Below are positions 1-6,005 of a DNA stretch of 6,005 bases, in pieces. The stretch is from Bordetella parapertussis (GTDB taxonomy: Bacteria > Pseudomonadota > Gammaproteobacteria > Burkholderiales > Burkholderiaceae_C). The translations under genes were made by a program, and so were the position numbers. The stretch is taken from contig CAMDIP010000089.1 of NCBI GenBank assembly GCA_945899335.1, positions 1 to 6,005 on the forward strand. Direction: 5' to 3'. How positions within the stretch are numbered: the first letter of the stretch is position 1; each line of letters starts with the position of its first letter. The notes under the pieces are model-generated. The model did no database searches and was not told the DNA's origin. It saw only the letters and a list, made by a program, of their open reading frames with translations.

Positions 1-1686
1 GAGAGACGCATTCCTTCTATTCGCCTCACCACTGGTAATTTGGTGCAACTGGGTTATGGCTCGCGTCAGCGGCGTATTTGGACAGCTGAAACAGACAAAA
101 CCAGTGCCATTGCAGAACATATTTCCAGCGACAAAGACCTCACCAAGCGTTTACTTACACAGTGTGGTGTACCTGTGCCTAAAGGTCGTACTGTCACCAC
201 AGCAGAGGAGGCTTGGTCTGTGGCGCAAGACATCGGTTTGCCCGTGGTGCTCAAACCGATTGACGCCAACCATGGCCGTGGTGTGTCACTCGATTTGAAA
301 ACCCAAGCTGAAGTTCATGCCGCTTTTGACATTGCTTTGCGCGAGGAAGAGAACAAAGAGGTCATTGTTGAACAATTCATTGTGGGCGAAGAGCACCGTT
401 TGCTGGTGGTGGGTGACAAGGTTGTGGCAGCTTCTCGGGGCGAAACGGTGCAAATCGTTGGTGACGGTGTTTCCACCGTGGAGCAACTTATCGACGCGCA
501 AGTCAACACCGACCCACGTCGAGGCTTTGAAGAAGAATTTCCTTTAGAGAAAATCATTCTTTCAGAGCAAGGCAATATTGTTTTGGAAATCCAAAAACAA
601 GGTTTCGAAGTAATCAGCGTGCCTGATAAAGGTAAGGTCATCATTGTTCAGCGTACTGGCAATATGGCCAACGATGTCACCGATGATGTGCATCCCCAAG
701 TAGCAGACATGGCGATTCTTGCCGCTAAAGTGGTGGGCCTAGATATCGCTGGCATCGATTTGGTGACGCCCGATGTGTCTCGGCCTTTGCAAGAGGTGCA
801 TGGCGCTGTGGTCGAGGTCAATGCAGGGCCAGGTCTGCTGATGCATTTAAAACCAGTGGTTGGAAAACCTCGGCCCGTGGGTCAAGCCATCGTGGACCAG
901 TTGTTTGAGCCCTCAGATTCTGGTCGTATCCCTATTGTGGGCGTGATGGGCAGTCACCAAACCACCGAGCTCTCCAAAATCATTGCATGGTTGTTTGAAC
1001 TCAGTGGCAAGCACACCGGATTGGCATGTGCGGATGGTTTATACCTTGACCAGCGACGTGTTGTCAGCAAAGATGCACGCTCGTTTGAGCTAGGGCAGCG
1101 CTTGCTGATCAACCGTGTGTTGGATGCCGCTGTTTTTGAAAGTGCTGGAATGCAATTGATGGATGAAGGCTTGGCCTATGACCGATGTTTGGTTGGCGTG
1201 GTCACAGGTGTCCCAGAACCAGTCGGGCTTGAAGTTCATGACATCCGTACACCCGAGCAAATGCGAAGCGTCATGCGTAACCAAGTCGATGTCGTTTTGC
1301 CTGAAGGTGTGGCGGTGCTCAATGCCTGCGACGAAGTGACCGTGTCATTTGAAGAGCTCAGCGACGGCGATGTTTTTTTCTACAGCCATGAAGACAACAA
1401 CCCCGTCATTGCCGCTGCTCGTGAAAAATCGCAGCGTGTGGTGTTTTACCGCGACCATCAAATTTTCTTTGCCCACGGCGCCAAAGAGGTCAGCATGTTG
1501 CGAACCGATGCCGAGCCCATACAACTGCTCATGCAACAAGGCGGCATCAGCCTGTCCACCTTGTGCGCTGCTGTCGCAGTAGCCCAAACTTTGGATATAT
1601 CTACTGATCTCATCAGGGCTGGGTTGAAAAGCTTTTCGCAAAAAAGCACCAACCTACCCACTTCATCAAAGGGGAGTGGTCAGTGA
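1..1686 (+). CDS. cphA': Cyanophycin synthetase paralogue, CphA'/CphA2-like, with degenerate and truncated Mur-ligase domain (5' end outside window)
   Basis: The frame is open from base 1 and 561 residues are visible. By alignment to the next gene about 163 N-terminal residues are missing, so the full protein would be about 725 aa. Visible residues 1 to about 300 form an ATP-grasp domain: RxIPxIRLT at the edge, LVQLGYG and QRRI, the nucleotide lysine K85 in VLKP, and the metal-binding pair E272/N274 in EVNAGPG. In the first 52 aligned residues I count 35 identities to the downstream CphA. The following Mur-ligase-like core (about 305-550) aligns without gaps around its P-loop, but GTNGKTTT is replaced by GSHQTTEL (T321 for the lysine), GDH is lost, and M425 replaces the lysine expected to be carbamylated. 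The protein ends where the C-terminal ligase lobe should begin. Arg ligation is therefore very unlikely. The ATP-grasp site may still extend the chain, or the protein may be a structural partner. The NLSTGG loop of CphA is also missing (NMAN at 221-224). No frameshift is seen, so I call a gene rather than a pseudogene. An internal TTG at 40 is not the start. Confidence 0.9.
   Translation, partial: ERRIPSIRLTTGNLVQLGYGSRQRRIWTAETDKTSAIAEHISSDKDLTKRLLTQCGVPVPKGRTVTTAEEAWSVAQDIGLPVVLKPIDANHGRGVSLDLKTQAEVHAAFDIALREEENKEVIVEQFIVGEEHRLLVVGDKVVAASRGETVQIVGDGVSTVEQLIDAQVNTDPRRGFEEEFPLEKIILSEQGNIVLEIQKQGFEVISVPDKGKVIIVQRTGNMANDVTDDVHPQVADMAILAAKVVGLDIAGIDLVTPDVSRPLQEVHGAVVEVNAGPGLLMHLKPVVGKPRPVGQAIVDQLFEPSDSGRIPIVGVMGSHQTTELSKIIAWLFELSGKHTGLACADGLYLDQRRVVSKDARSFELGQRLLINRVLDAAVFESAGMQLMDEGLAYDRCLVGVVTGVPEPVGLEVHDIRTPEQMRSVMRNQVDVVLPEGVAVLNACDEVTVSFEELSDGDVFFYSHEDNNPVIAAAREKSQRVVFYRDHQIFFAHGAKEVSMLRTDAEPIQLLMQQGGISLSTLCAAVAVAQTLDISTDLIRAGLKSFSQKSTNLPTSSKGSGQ
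1670..1676 (+). promoter_or_regulatory. Ribosome binding site for cphA
   Basis: AGGGGAG lies six bases before the GTG at 1683, inside the last codons of the upstream gene. It supports the GTG as the true start. The Shine-Dalgarno match is the best in the window, so CphA can probably initiate on its own as well as by coupling through the GTGA overlap. Confidence 0.7.
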
Positions 1687-4280
1687 TAGAAGTCACACGA
1701 ACGCGGGCGCTGCGCGGCCCCAACCTCTGGTCTAAACACACCTCTGTAGAAGCCTTGGTTCAATGCGATACCCAACACAGCATAGATTTACGAATCAGTG
1801 TGCCCGATTTTTCTAAGCAATTAAGGCATTTATTTCCTTCCATTTACAGCATTTACAACAGCACTTCTGAGTCTGTTTATACCTTTGCCCATGCTTTAGA
1901 AGAAGCCACGCTTTCTTTGCAGATTGAAGCAGGTTGTCCTGTGACCTTTAGCCGCACCACGGCTACGCCTAAAGAGGGCTTGTACCAAGTGGTGGTGCAG
2001 TACACGGTGGAGCAGGTGGGTCGCTTGGCCATTGGCTATGCCCAAGAGTTACTGCAAGCCGCATTGAATAACACCGATTTCCCCCTCGCCAAAGCCATTG
2101 CACAATTGCGCGAAGTTGATGAAGACTTGCGTCTAGGCCCGTCTACCGCATCCATCGTCAATGCAGGACTGAACAGAAACATTCCATACATTCGTTTGAC
2201 CGAAGGCAGCTTGGTGCAACTCGGGTGGGGCAGTAAACAGCGACGCATTCAAGCCGCTGAAACCGACGCCAGCAGCGCCATAGCCGAATCCATTGCGCAA
2301 GACAAAGAGCTGACGAAAAAACTTTTCCGTATGGCTGGCTTGCCCGTGCCAGAAGGTCGACCTGTCAAAGATGTTGATGACGCTTGGGCAGTCGCCCAAG
2401 AAATTGGTCTGCCCGTGGTGGTCAAACCGCAAGACGGTAACCAAGGCAAGGGCGTGGCTGTCAATGTCAAAACCCGCGAGGAGTTGGCTACTGCTTACAA
2501 AATTGCTTTGCGCTACCGTGAAGACATCATGGTCGAGCGTTATTTACCCGGCAGCGATTACCGCATGCTGGTGATTGGTGACAAATTGGTGGCAGCTGCT
2601 CGGCGTGAGCCCGCACTTGTTGTGGGCGACGGCAAACACACTGTTCGTCAGTTGGTCGACATCGTTAACGCAGACCCCTTGCGAGGAGAAGGGCACTCTT
2701 ACCCCTTAACGCGCATTCGTATCGATGAAGTTGCCTTGTCATGCTTGCAAGAGCAAAACCTAGATGAAAGCAGTGTTGCGCCCAAAGGTATGCGCGTCAT
2801 CATGCGAAACAATGCCAATTTGTCCACCGGTGGCTCCGCCACCGATGTCACAGATGACGTGCATCCTGAAGTCGCTGCCAGCGCAGTCTTGGCAGCCCAA
2901 ATGGTGGGCTTGGATATCTGCGGCGTGGACATTGTTTGCGAAACTATTTTGCGTCCTTTAGAAGAACAAAATGGCGGCATCATCGAGGTCAATGCCGCCC
3001 CCGGACTGCGTATGCACCTGAGCCCCTCATTTGGCACAGGGCGCGATGTAGGCCGGGCGGTCATCGAACAGATGTTCCCTGATGGTGAAAACGGTCGTAT
3101 CCCAGTGGTTGCCGTGACCGGCACCAATGGCAAAACCACCACCGTTCGTTTAGTTTCCCATTTGCTTGCCTCTAGCGGTCTTCGCATGGGCATTGCCAAC
3201 ACCGATGGTGTGTATGCCAATGGTTACCAATTCGACTCTGGCGACTGTGCTGGTCCGCAAAGTGCTTTGCGCGTCTTGATGCATCCCAATGTTGATGCTG
3301 CAGTACTGGAAACTGCACGTGGCGGTATGTTGCGTGAAGGCTTGGCATTTGACCGCTGCCAAGTCGCTGTTGTCACCAATATTGGCAGTGGTGACCACCT
3401 TGGTTTGAATTACATCTCTACCGTTGAAGATTTGGCTGTTCTCAAGCGCGTTATCGTGCGCAATGTGGATCCATCTGGCATGGCTGTTTTGAATGCAGAG
3501 GACCCTTTGGTCGTGGCTATGGCAGCCCAATGTCCCAGCGCTGTCACCTTTTTTGCTTATGACGCTAAAACCCCTGCTTTGGCGACGCACCGTGCTCAAG
3601 GCAAGCGCGTACTTTTTGTGGAAGACGATCACATCGTCGCCGCCGAGGGTAAATTCCAAATGCATATTCCCCTAGCGCAAGTCCCCATTACCCACAACGG
3701 CGCTTTGCGATTTCAAGTCGCCAATGTCATGGCTGCTGTTGCCGCAGGCTGGGCCTTGAAGCTGAACTGGGAAGGCATGTGTGAGGCGCTGAGTCATTTT
3801 GTCAGTGATGCCCAAAACGTTCCTGGGCGTTTCAATGTTTTTGACTACAAGCAAGCCAAAGTAATTGTCGATTTTGGACACAACGCAGATGCTGTGAAAG
3901 CCATTGTCGAGGCTGTCAATATTTTCCCAGCCAATCGCCGTAGTGTGGTGATATGCGGAACAGGTGACAGAAGAGACGAAGATTTGCGGGCCCTGACCCG
4001 TAATATTGGTCACGCGTTTGACGATGTCATTCTTTTCGAAGACGCGTGCCAGCGCGGGCGAACTGATGGAGAAGTCATTGCTTTGTTGCGCGAAGGTTTG
4101 CAAGGAGCAACCCGAGTCAAAATCATTGAGGACGTGTACGGTGAATTTAAAGCCATCGATCGTGCCTTGGAAAAGCTCCAAGCTGGCGATTTGTGCCTCA
4201 TCCTCATTGATCAAATCCAAGAGTCGATGGCGCATGTGCAAATGCGTATGAATGAAGCCTCAACGTCAGCCAAGGCATAA
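1683..4280 (+). CDS. cphA: Cyanophycin synthetase CphA, full length
   Basis: This cytoplasmic enzyme makes cyanophycin from L-Asp, L-Arg and ATP. It has 865 aa, normal for the family (about 870). The N-domain (1 to about 160) opens with the family signature LRGPNLW at 10-16, which supports the GTG start. The ATP-grasp domain (about 165-470), which adds Asp to the backbone, shows K248 in VVVKP, the glycine loop DGNQGKG (251-257), NLSTGG (379-384), DVTDDVHP and E435/N437 in EVNAAPG. The Mur-ligase-like domain (about 475-865), which attaches Arg to the Asp side chain, shows the P-loop GTNGKTTT (480-487, K484), LETARGGM, GDH (570-572), the presumed carbamylated K588, NVPGRFN (712-718), DFGHNADA (730-737) and GTGDRRDED (759-767). 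All catalytic motifs I know are present in the two ligase domains. One oddity is the N-domain motif, which reads HALEE (70-74) rather than the more usual HxxEH. The gene overlaps its upstream paralogue by four bases (GTGA) and the next gene by one (TAATG), so the genes are probably cotranscribed and translationally coupled. Confidence 0.96.
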   Translation: MIEVTRTRALRGPNLWSKHTSVEALVQCDTQHSIDLRISVPDFSKQLRHLFPSIYSIYNSTSESVYTFAHALEEATLSLQIEAGCPVTFSRTTATPKEGLYQVVVQYTVEQVGRLAIGYAQELLQAALNNTDFPLAKAIAQLREVDEDLRLGPSTASIVNAGLNRNIPYIRLTEGSLVQLGWGSKQRRIQAAETDASSAIAESIAQDKELTKKLFRMAGLPVPEGRPVKDVDDAWAVAQEIGLPVVVKPQDGNQGKGVAVNVKTREELATAYKIALRYREDIMVERYLPGSDYRMLVIGDKLVAAARREPALVVGDGKHTVRQLVDIVNADPLRGEGHSYPLTRIRIDEVALSCLQEQNLDESSVAPKGMRVIMRNNANLSTGGSATDVTDDVHPEVAASAVLAAQMVGLDICGVDIVCETILRPLEEQNGGIIEVNAAPGLRMHLSPSFGTGRDVGRAVIEQMFPDGENGRIPVVAVTGTNGKTTTVRLVSHLLASSGLRMGIANTDGVYANGYQFDSGDCAGPQSALRVLMHPNVDAAVLETARGGMLREGLAFDRCQVAVVTNIGSGDHLGLNYISTVEDLAVLKRVIVRNVDPSGMAVLNAEDPLVVAMAAQCPSAVTFFAYDAKTPALATHRAQGKRVLFVEDDHIVAAEGKFQMHIPLAQVPITHNGALRFQVANVMAAVAAGWALKLNWEGMCEALSHFVSDAQNVPGRFNVFDYKQAKVIVDFGHNADAVKAIVEAVNIFPANRRSVVICGTGDRRDEDLRALTRNIGHAFDDVILFEDACQRGRTDGEVIALLREGLQGATRVKIIEDVYGEFKAIDRALEKLQAGDLCLILIDQIQESMAHVQMRMNEASTSAKA

Positions 4281-4702
4281 TGCTGACTTTCATGCCTAGC
4301 CAACTCTGCCTATGGAATCGTTTGTGCATTGCGGCAGCTTTGTTTTTGTCGGCGACGGCAAGCCTTGCATCAAACCTGCAACTGCGCTTGCAATGTCAAC
4401 TCTTTGCTGGCGGTGAGGACTACGCATTTGTTTTTGTTCCCACTGCACAACCGTATACCGCCAAGCCCATCGACTTAGAGCGCTTCCGGTTCAAAGCCAT
4501 TGTCAGCCAAGGGAGCGATGAAATTGAGCACATCAAAATCACAGTCTCTTACCGCTCTTCTGGGCAAGCCCTCATTCTTCAGCAAGCCACTTATTTCCCA
4601 CCGTTTGCCAAGAACCAAAGCCTGACTGGCAGGCAGCAGCTTTACTCCCCCAATTTGGGACGTGAACTTAGCTATGACTGCACTGTGATGGACGCGCTAT
4701 GA
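4280..4702 (+). CDS. Small exported protein of unknown function
   Basis: I do not recognise this 140-aa protein. It starts with a signal peptide: R14, then a hydrophobic stretch at about 15-27, and a likely signal peptidase I cleavage after A30 (S-L-A). The mature part is about 110 residues with alternating polar and hydrophobic residues, suggesting a small beta-rich domain. It has exactly two cysteines after cleavage, C39 near the start and C134 near the end, which could form a disulfide in the periplasm. I see no membrane segment after the signal peptide and no lipobox. The ATG at 4280 overlaps the cphA stop (TAATG) and has a short AAGG at 4272-4275. The in-frame ATG at 4292 would still leave a signal peptide but has no better ribosome site. 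The position between cphA and a CapA-type gene, with overlaps on both sides, suggests a job shared with the latter, perhaps as a periplasmic partner. That is inference only. Confidence 0.82.
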   Translation: MLTFMPSQLCLWNRLCIAAALFLSATASLASNLQLRLQCQLFAGGEDYAFVFVPTAQPYTAKPIDLERFRFKAIVSQGSDEIEHIKITVSYRSSGQALILQQATYFPPFAKNQSLTGRQQLYSPNLGRELSYDCTVMDAL

Positions 4703-5682
4703 ACCGAAGCTTCACCTCAAGATGGATTGCGACCGCCGTGGGTACATGGCTATGCTGTGCAAATGCTTTCGCGCAAACCGCAGATGTGTCTATGGTATTT
4801 GTGGGCGACTTGATGTTGGCTGAATTGCCCGGCAAACGCATCTCGCAGGGTCACAACCCTTTTGAGTCCTTTGCCCCAATTCTTAACCAAAGCGATATTC
4901 GCATTGGCAACTTGGAATGCGTGATTTCCACCATTGGCAAAGCTGAAGACAAACCCTTTACGTTCAGAGCCCATCCGAGAGTGCTGCCTTTGATAAAGAA
5001 ACACTTTGACGCGGTATCCTTGGCCAACAACCACACGGGCGATTTTGGCCCTGCAGCATTTGGTCAAATGCTCGACTTTTTAAACCAAGCCAAGATTCCA
5101 TTTTTTGGCGGTGGGCGTGATTTGCAGCAAGCACACAAGCCCATGTTGTTCAAGCGCCAAGGCATCACCATAGCTGTTTTGGGCTACAACGAATTTTTCC
5201 CACGCAGCTTTGAGGCCGATGTTGATAGGCCTGGTTCTGCATGGAGCGACGACGAGCAAGTCGTTGCAGATATAAAAGCCGCACGTCAAATTCATCAAGC
5301 TGATGTGGTGATTCCCTTCATGCATTGGGGTGTTGAAGATGAGCCCTATGCCAGCACTCGCCAACAACGCTTGGCCAGATTGATGATTGATGCAGGTGCG
5401 GACGCGGTGGTGGGTAGCCATCCGCATGTGACCCAAAACACCGAGTTCTACAAAGGCCGACCTATCGTCTACAGCCTAGGCAATTTTGTGTTTGACGGCT
5501 ACAGCAGTTTGGAGAACACCACAGGCTGGGCGCTGCAATTGGCTGTTGATAAAGAGGGGGTACGGCAAGCACGTATTCACGTGGCACGCATTGACAAATA
5601 CGCCACGCCACGCCCTTCACGCCATGATGCCGGTCAGTGTTGGCAGCGTGGCGAGTCTGGTTTTCAAGACTGCAAACCTTAG
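4699..5682 (+). CDS. Exported CapA-family (PGA_cap) protein, metallophosphatase-like fold
   Basis: This 327-aa protein belongs to the family of CapA/PgsA, the poly-gamma-glutamate capsule biosynthesis proteins, which share a calcineurin-like metallophosphatase fold. The signal peptide has N-terminal arginines, a hydrophobic core and a clean A-F-A cleavage after A25. There is no lipobox despite C19/C20. Conserved motifs follow in family order: GDLML (36-40), NLE (71-73), ANNHTGDFG (109-117), HWGVE (209-213), GSHPHV (239-244) and YSLGNFVFD (258-266). The Asp, Asn and His residues of these motifs would be the predicted metal ligands, so the site looks intact. A pair of cysteines near the C-terminus (C314, C325) could form a disulfide. 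The start overlaps the previous stop (ATGA) with only a weak ATGGA upstream, suggesting translational coupling. The exact reaction of CapA proteins is not settled. In Bacillus the homologue is membrane-linked and needed for polymer production or export. Here the neighbour is a cyanophycin synthetase, not PgsB/C, so a role in handling a polyamide at the envelope is possible but unproven. Confidence 0.9.
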   Translation: MNRSFTSRWIATAVGTWLCCANAFAQTADVSMVFVGDLMLAELPGKRISQGHNPFESFAPILNQSDIRIGNLECVISTIGKAEDKPFTFRAHPRVLPLIKKHFDAVSLANNHTGDFGPAAFGQMLDFLNQAKIPFFGGGRDLQQAHKPMLFKRQGITIAVLGYNEFFPRSFEADVDRPGSAWSDDEQVVADIKAARQIHQADVVIPFMHWGVEDEPYASTRQQRLARLMIDAGADAVVGSHPHVTQNTEFYKGRPIVYSLGNFVFDGYSSLENTTGWALQLAVDKEGVRQARIHVARIDKYATPRPSRHDAGQCWQRGESGFQDCKP

Positions 5683-6005
5683 CTGAACAAATTTTTCAGC
5701 TTGTCAGCCCAGCCCGCTTCTGAGGGCTTGTGTTTATCGCCGCCCTTTTTCAAAGACTCGTCAAGTTCCTTCAAGATCTTGCGTTGGTGCTCAGACAGCT
5801 TGACAGGTGTCTCTACTGTGATGTGACAGTACAAATCGCCGGGGAAACTCGAGCGTACGCCCTTGATGCCTTTGCCACGCAGCCTGAACTGTTTGCCAGT
5901 TTGTGTGCCCTCGGGCAAATCGATCGCGGCTTCTCCGCTCAGGGTGGGAACAGCAATTTCTCCGCCCAGTGCAGCGGTAGTGAAACTGATGGGGACTGCG
6001 CAATG
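5679..6005 (-). CDS. dnaJ: Chaperone DnaJ, C-terminal part (5' end outside window)
   Basis: The reverse strand encodes the last 108 residues of DnaJ, the Hsp40 co-chaperone that delivers clients to DnaK and stimulates its ATPase. The visible part covers the end of the first and all of the second C-terminal substrate-binding domain plus the dimerisation tail. Recognisable motifs are [38 protein letters not shown] and LSEHQ. These match E. coli DnaJ closely in order and spacing. The J domain and zinc fingers lie beyond the right edge. The frame is open through to base 6005, so the TTG at 5918 is internal. The tail ends in DKLKNLFS with a TAA stop at 5679-5681, which overlaps the TAG of the convergent CapA-type gene by four bases. 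In related bacteria dnaJ follows dnaK and grpE, so these are expected to the right; they are not visible here. Confidence 0.95.
   Translation of the reverse strand, partial: HCAVPISFTTAALGGEIAVPTLSGEAAIDLPEGTQTGKQFRLRGKGIKGVRSSFPGDLYCHITVETPVKLSEHQRKILKELDESLKKGGDKHKPSEAGWADKLKNLFS
5681..5701. other. Inverted repeat at the convergent gene ends
   Basis: AGCTGAA (5681-5687) and TTCAGCT (5695-5701) form a perfect 7-bp inverted repeat with a 7-base loop, directly after the CapA-type stop and inside the last codons of dnaJ. It could fold in RNA from either strand. Neither side is followed by a run of Us, so it is not a standard intrinsic terminator. It may be a weak bidirectional terminator or 3'-end stabiliser, or a chance pairing within the DnaJ tail codons. 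Confidence 0.3.

Noticed and set aside
40..42. TTG as the start of the first gene
   Set aside because: The frame is open back to base 1 and the residues before it (RxIPSIRLT) match conserved CphA sequence, so the true start is outside the window.
1373..1379. Run of seven Ts as a programmed slippage site
   Set aside because: The zero frame continues normally for 100 residues with homology on both sides, so nothing calls for a frameshift.
1..1686. First gene as a pseudogene or frameshifted cphA
   Set aside because: The reading frame is unbroken, the ATP-grasp core residues are kept, and no remnant of the missing lobe lies downstream. A settled short paralogue fits better, though inactivity cannot be excluded.
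3672..4241. Long open frame on the - strand (189 codons) inside cphA, and similar ones at 2699-3220 and 3150-3665
   Set aside because: They are antisense to conserved CphA domains, their products resemble no family I know, and they show no convincing ribosome sites. They are reading-frame shadows.
4750..4758. Lipoprotein signal at C19/C20 of the CapA-type protein
   Set aside because: The residues before the cysteines (G-T-W-L) do not fit a lipobox, and a normal A-F-A cleavage site follows at A25.
5654..5678. Short hairpins (AGTCT/AGACT, GGTTT/AAACC) near the end of the CapA-type gene as a terminator
   Set aside because: The stems are only 5 bp and mutually exclusive, with no adjoining U-run. 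Chance pairing is likely.
5791..6003. Second - strand frame over dnaJ
   Set aside because: It overlaps the clearly conserved DnaJ frame and its product has no recognisable motif.

Overview
The window looks like a piece of a betaproteobacterial chromosome, most likely Burkholderiales and perhaps Comamonadaceae. This rests on the DnaJ C-terminus, on the tandem pair of cyanophycin-synthetase genes (a layout I know from that order), and on moderate GC content with tightly packed genes. The family-level placement is an inference from memory, not a database result.

Layout: four genes run rightwards on the + strand and appear to form one operon. Adjacent genes overlap by 4, 1 and 4 bases. (1) 1-1686: the 3' part of a shortened cyanophycin-synthetase paralogue (CphA'/CphA2-like). 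Its start lies outside the window. (2) 1683-4280: a full-length CphA with all three expected domains and intact motifs. (3) 4280-4702: a small exported protein that I do not recognise. (4) 4699-5682: an exported CapA-type (PGA_cap) protein with a metallophosphatase-like fold. On the - strand, the C-terminal 108 codons of dnaJ (5679-6005) converge on the operon, and the two stop codons overlap. No stretch longer than a few bases is non-coding. I see no RNA genes, mobile elements or CRISPR arrays.

How the genes may work together: CphA builds cyanophycin, a poly-aspartate backbone with arginine on each side chain, using an ATP-grasp domain for Asp and a Mur-ligase-like domain for Arg. The upstream paralogue keeps much of the ATP-grasp domain. 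It has lost the Mur-ligase P-loop lysine, the GDH motif, the presumed carbamylated lysine and the whole C-terminal lobe. This resembles the build of cyanobacterial CphA2, which polymerises beta-Asp-Arg dipeptides. However, the paralogue also lacks a conserved NLSTGG loop in the ATP-grasp domain, so it could instead be a non-catalytic partner. The two downstream exported proteins are unexpected next to a polymer normally stored in the cytoplasm. A CapA-type protein beside a polyamide synthetase recalls poly-gamma-glutamate capsule systems and raises the possibility of an envelope or export role. No cyanophycinase or isoaspartyl dipeptidase gene is visible here.
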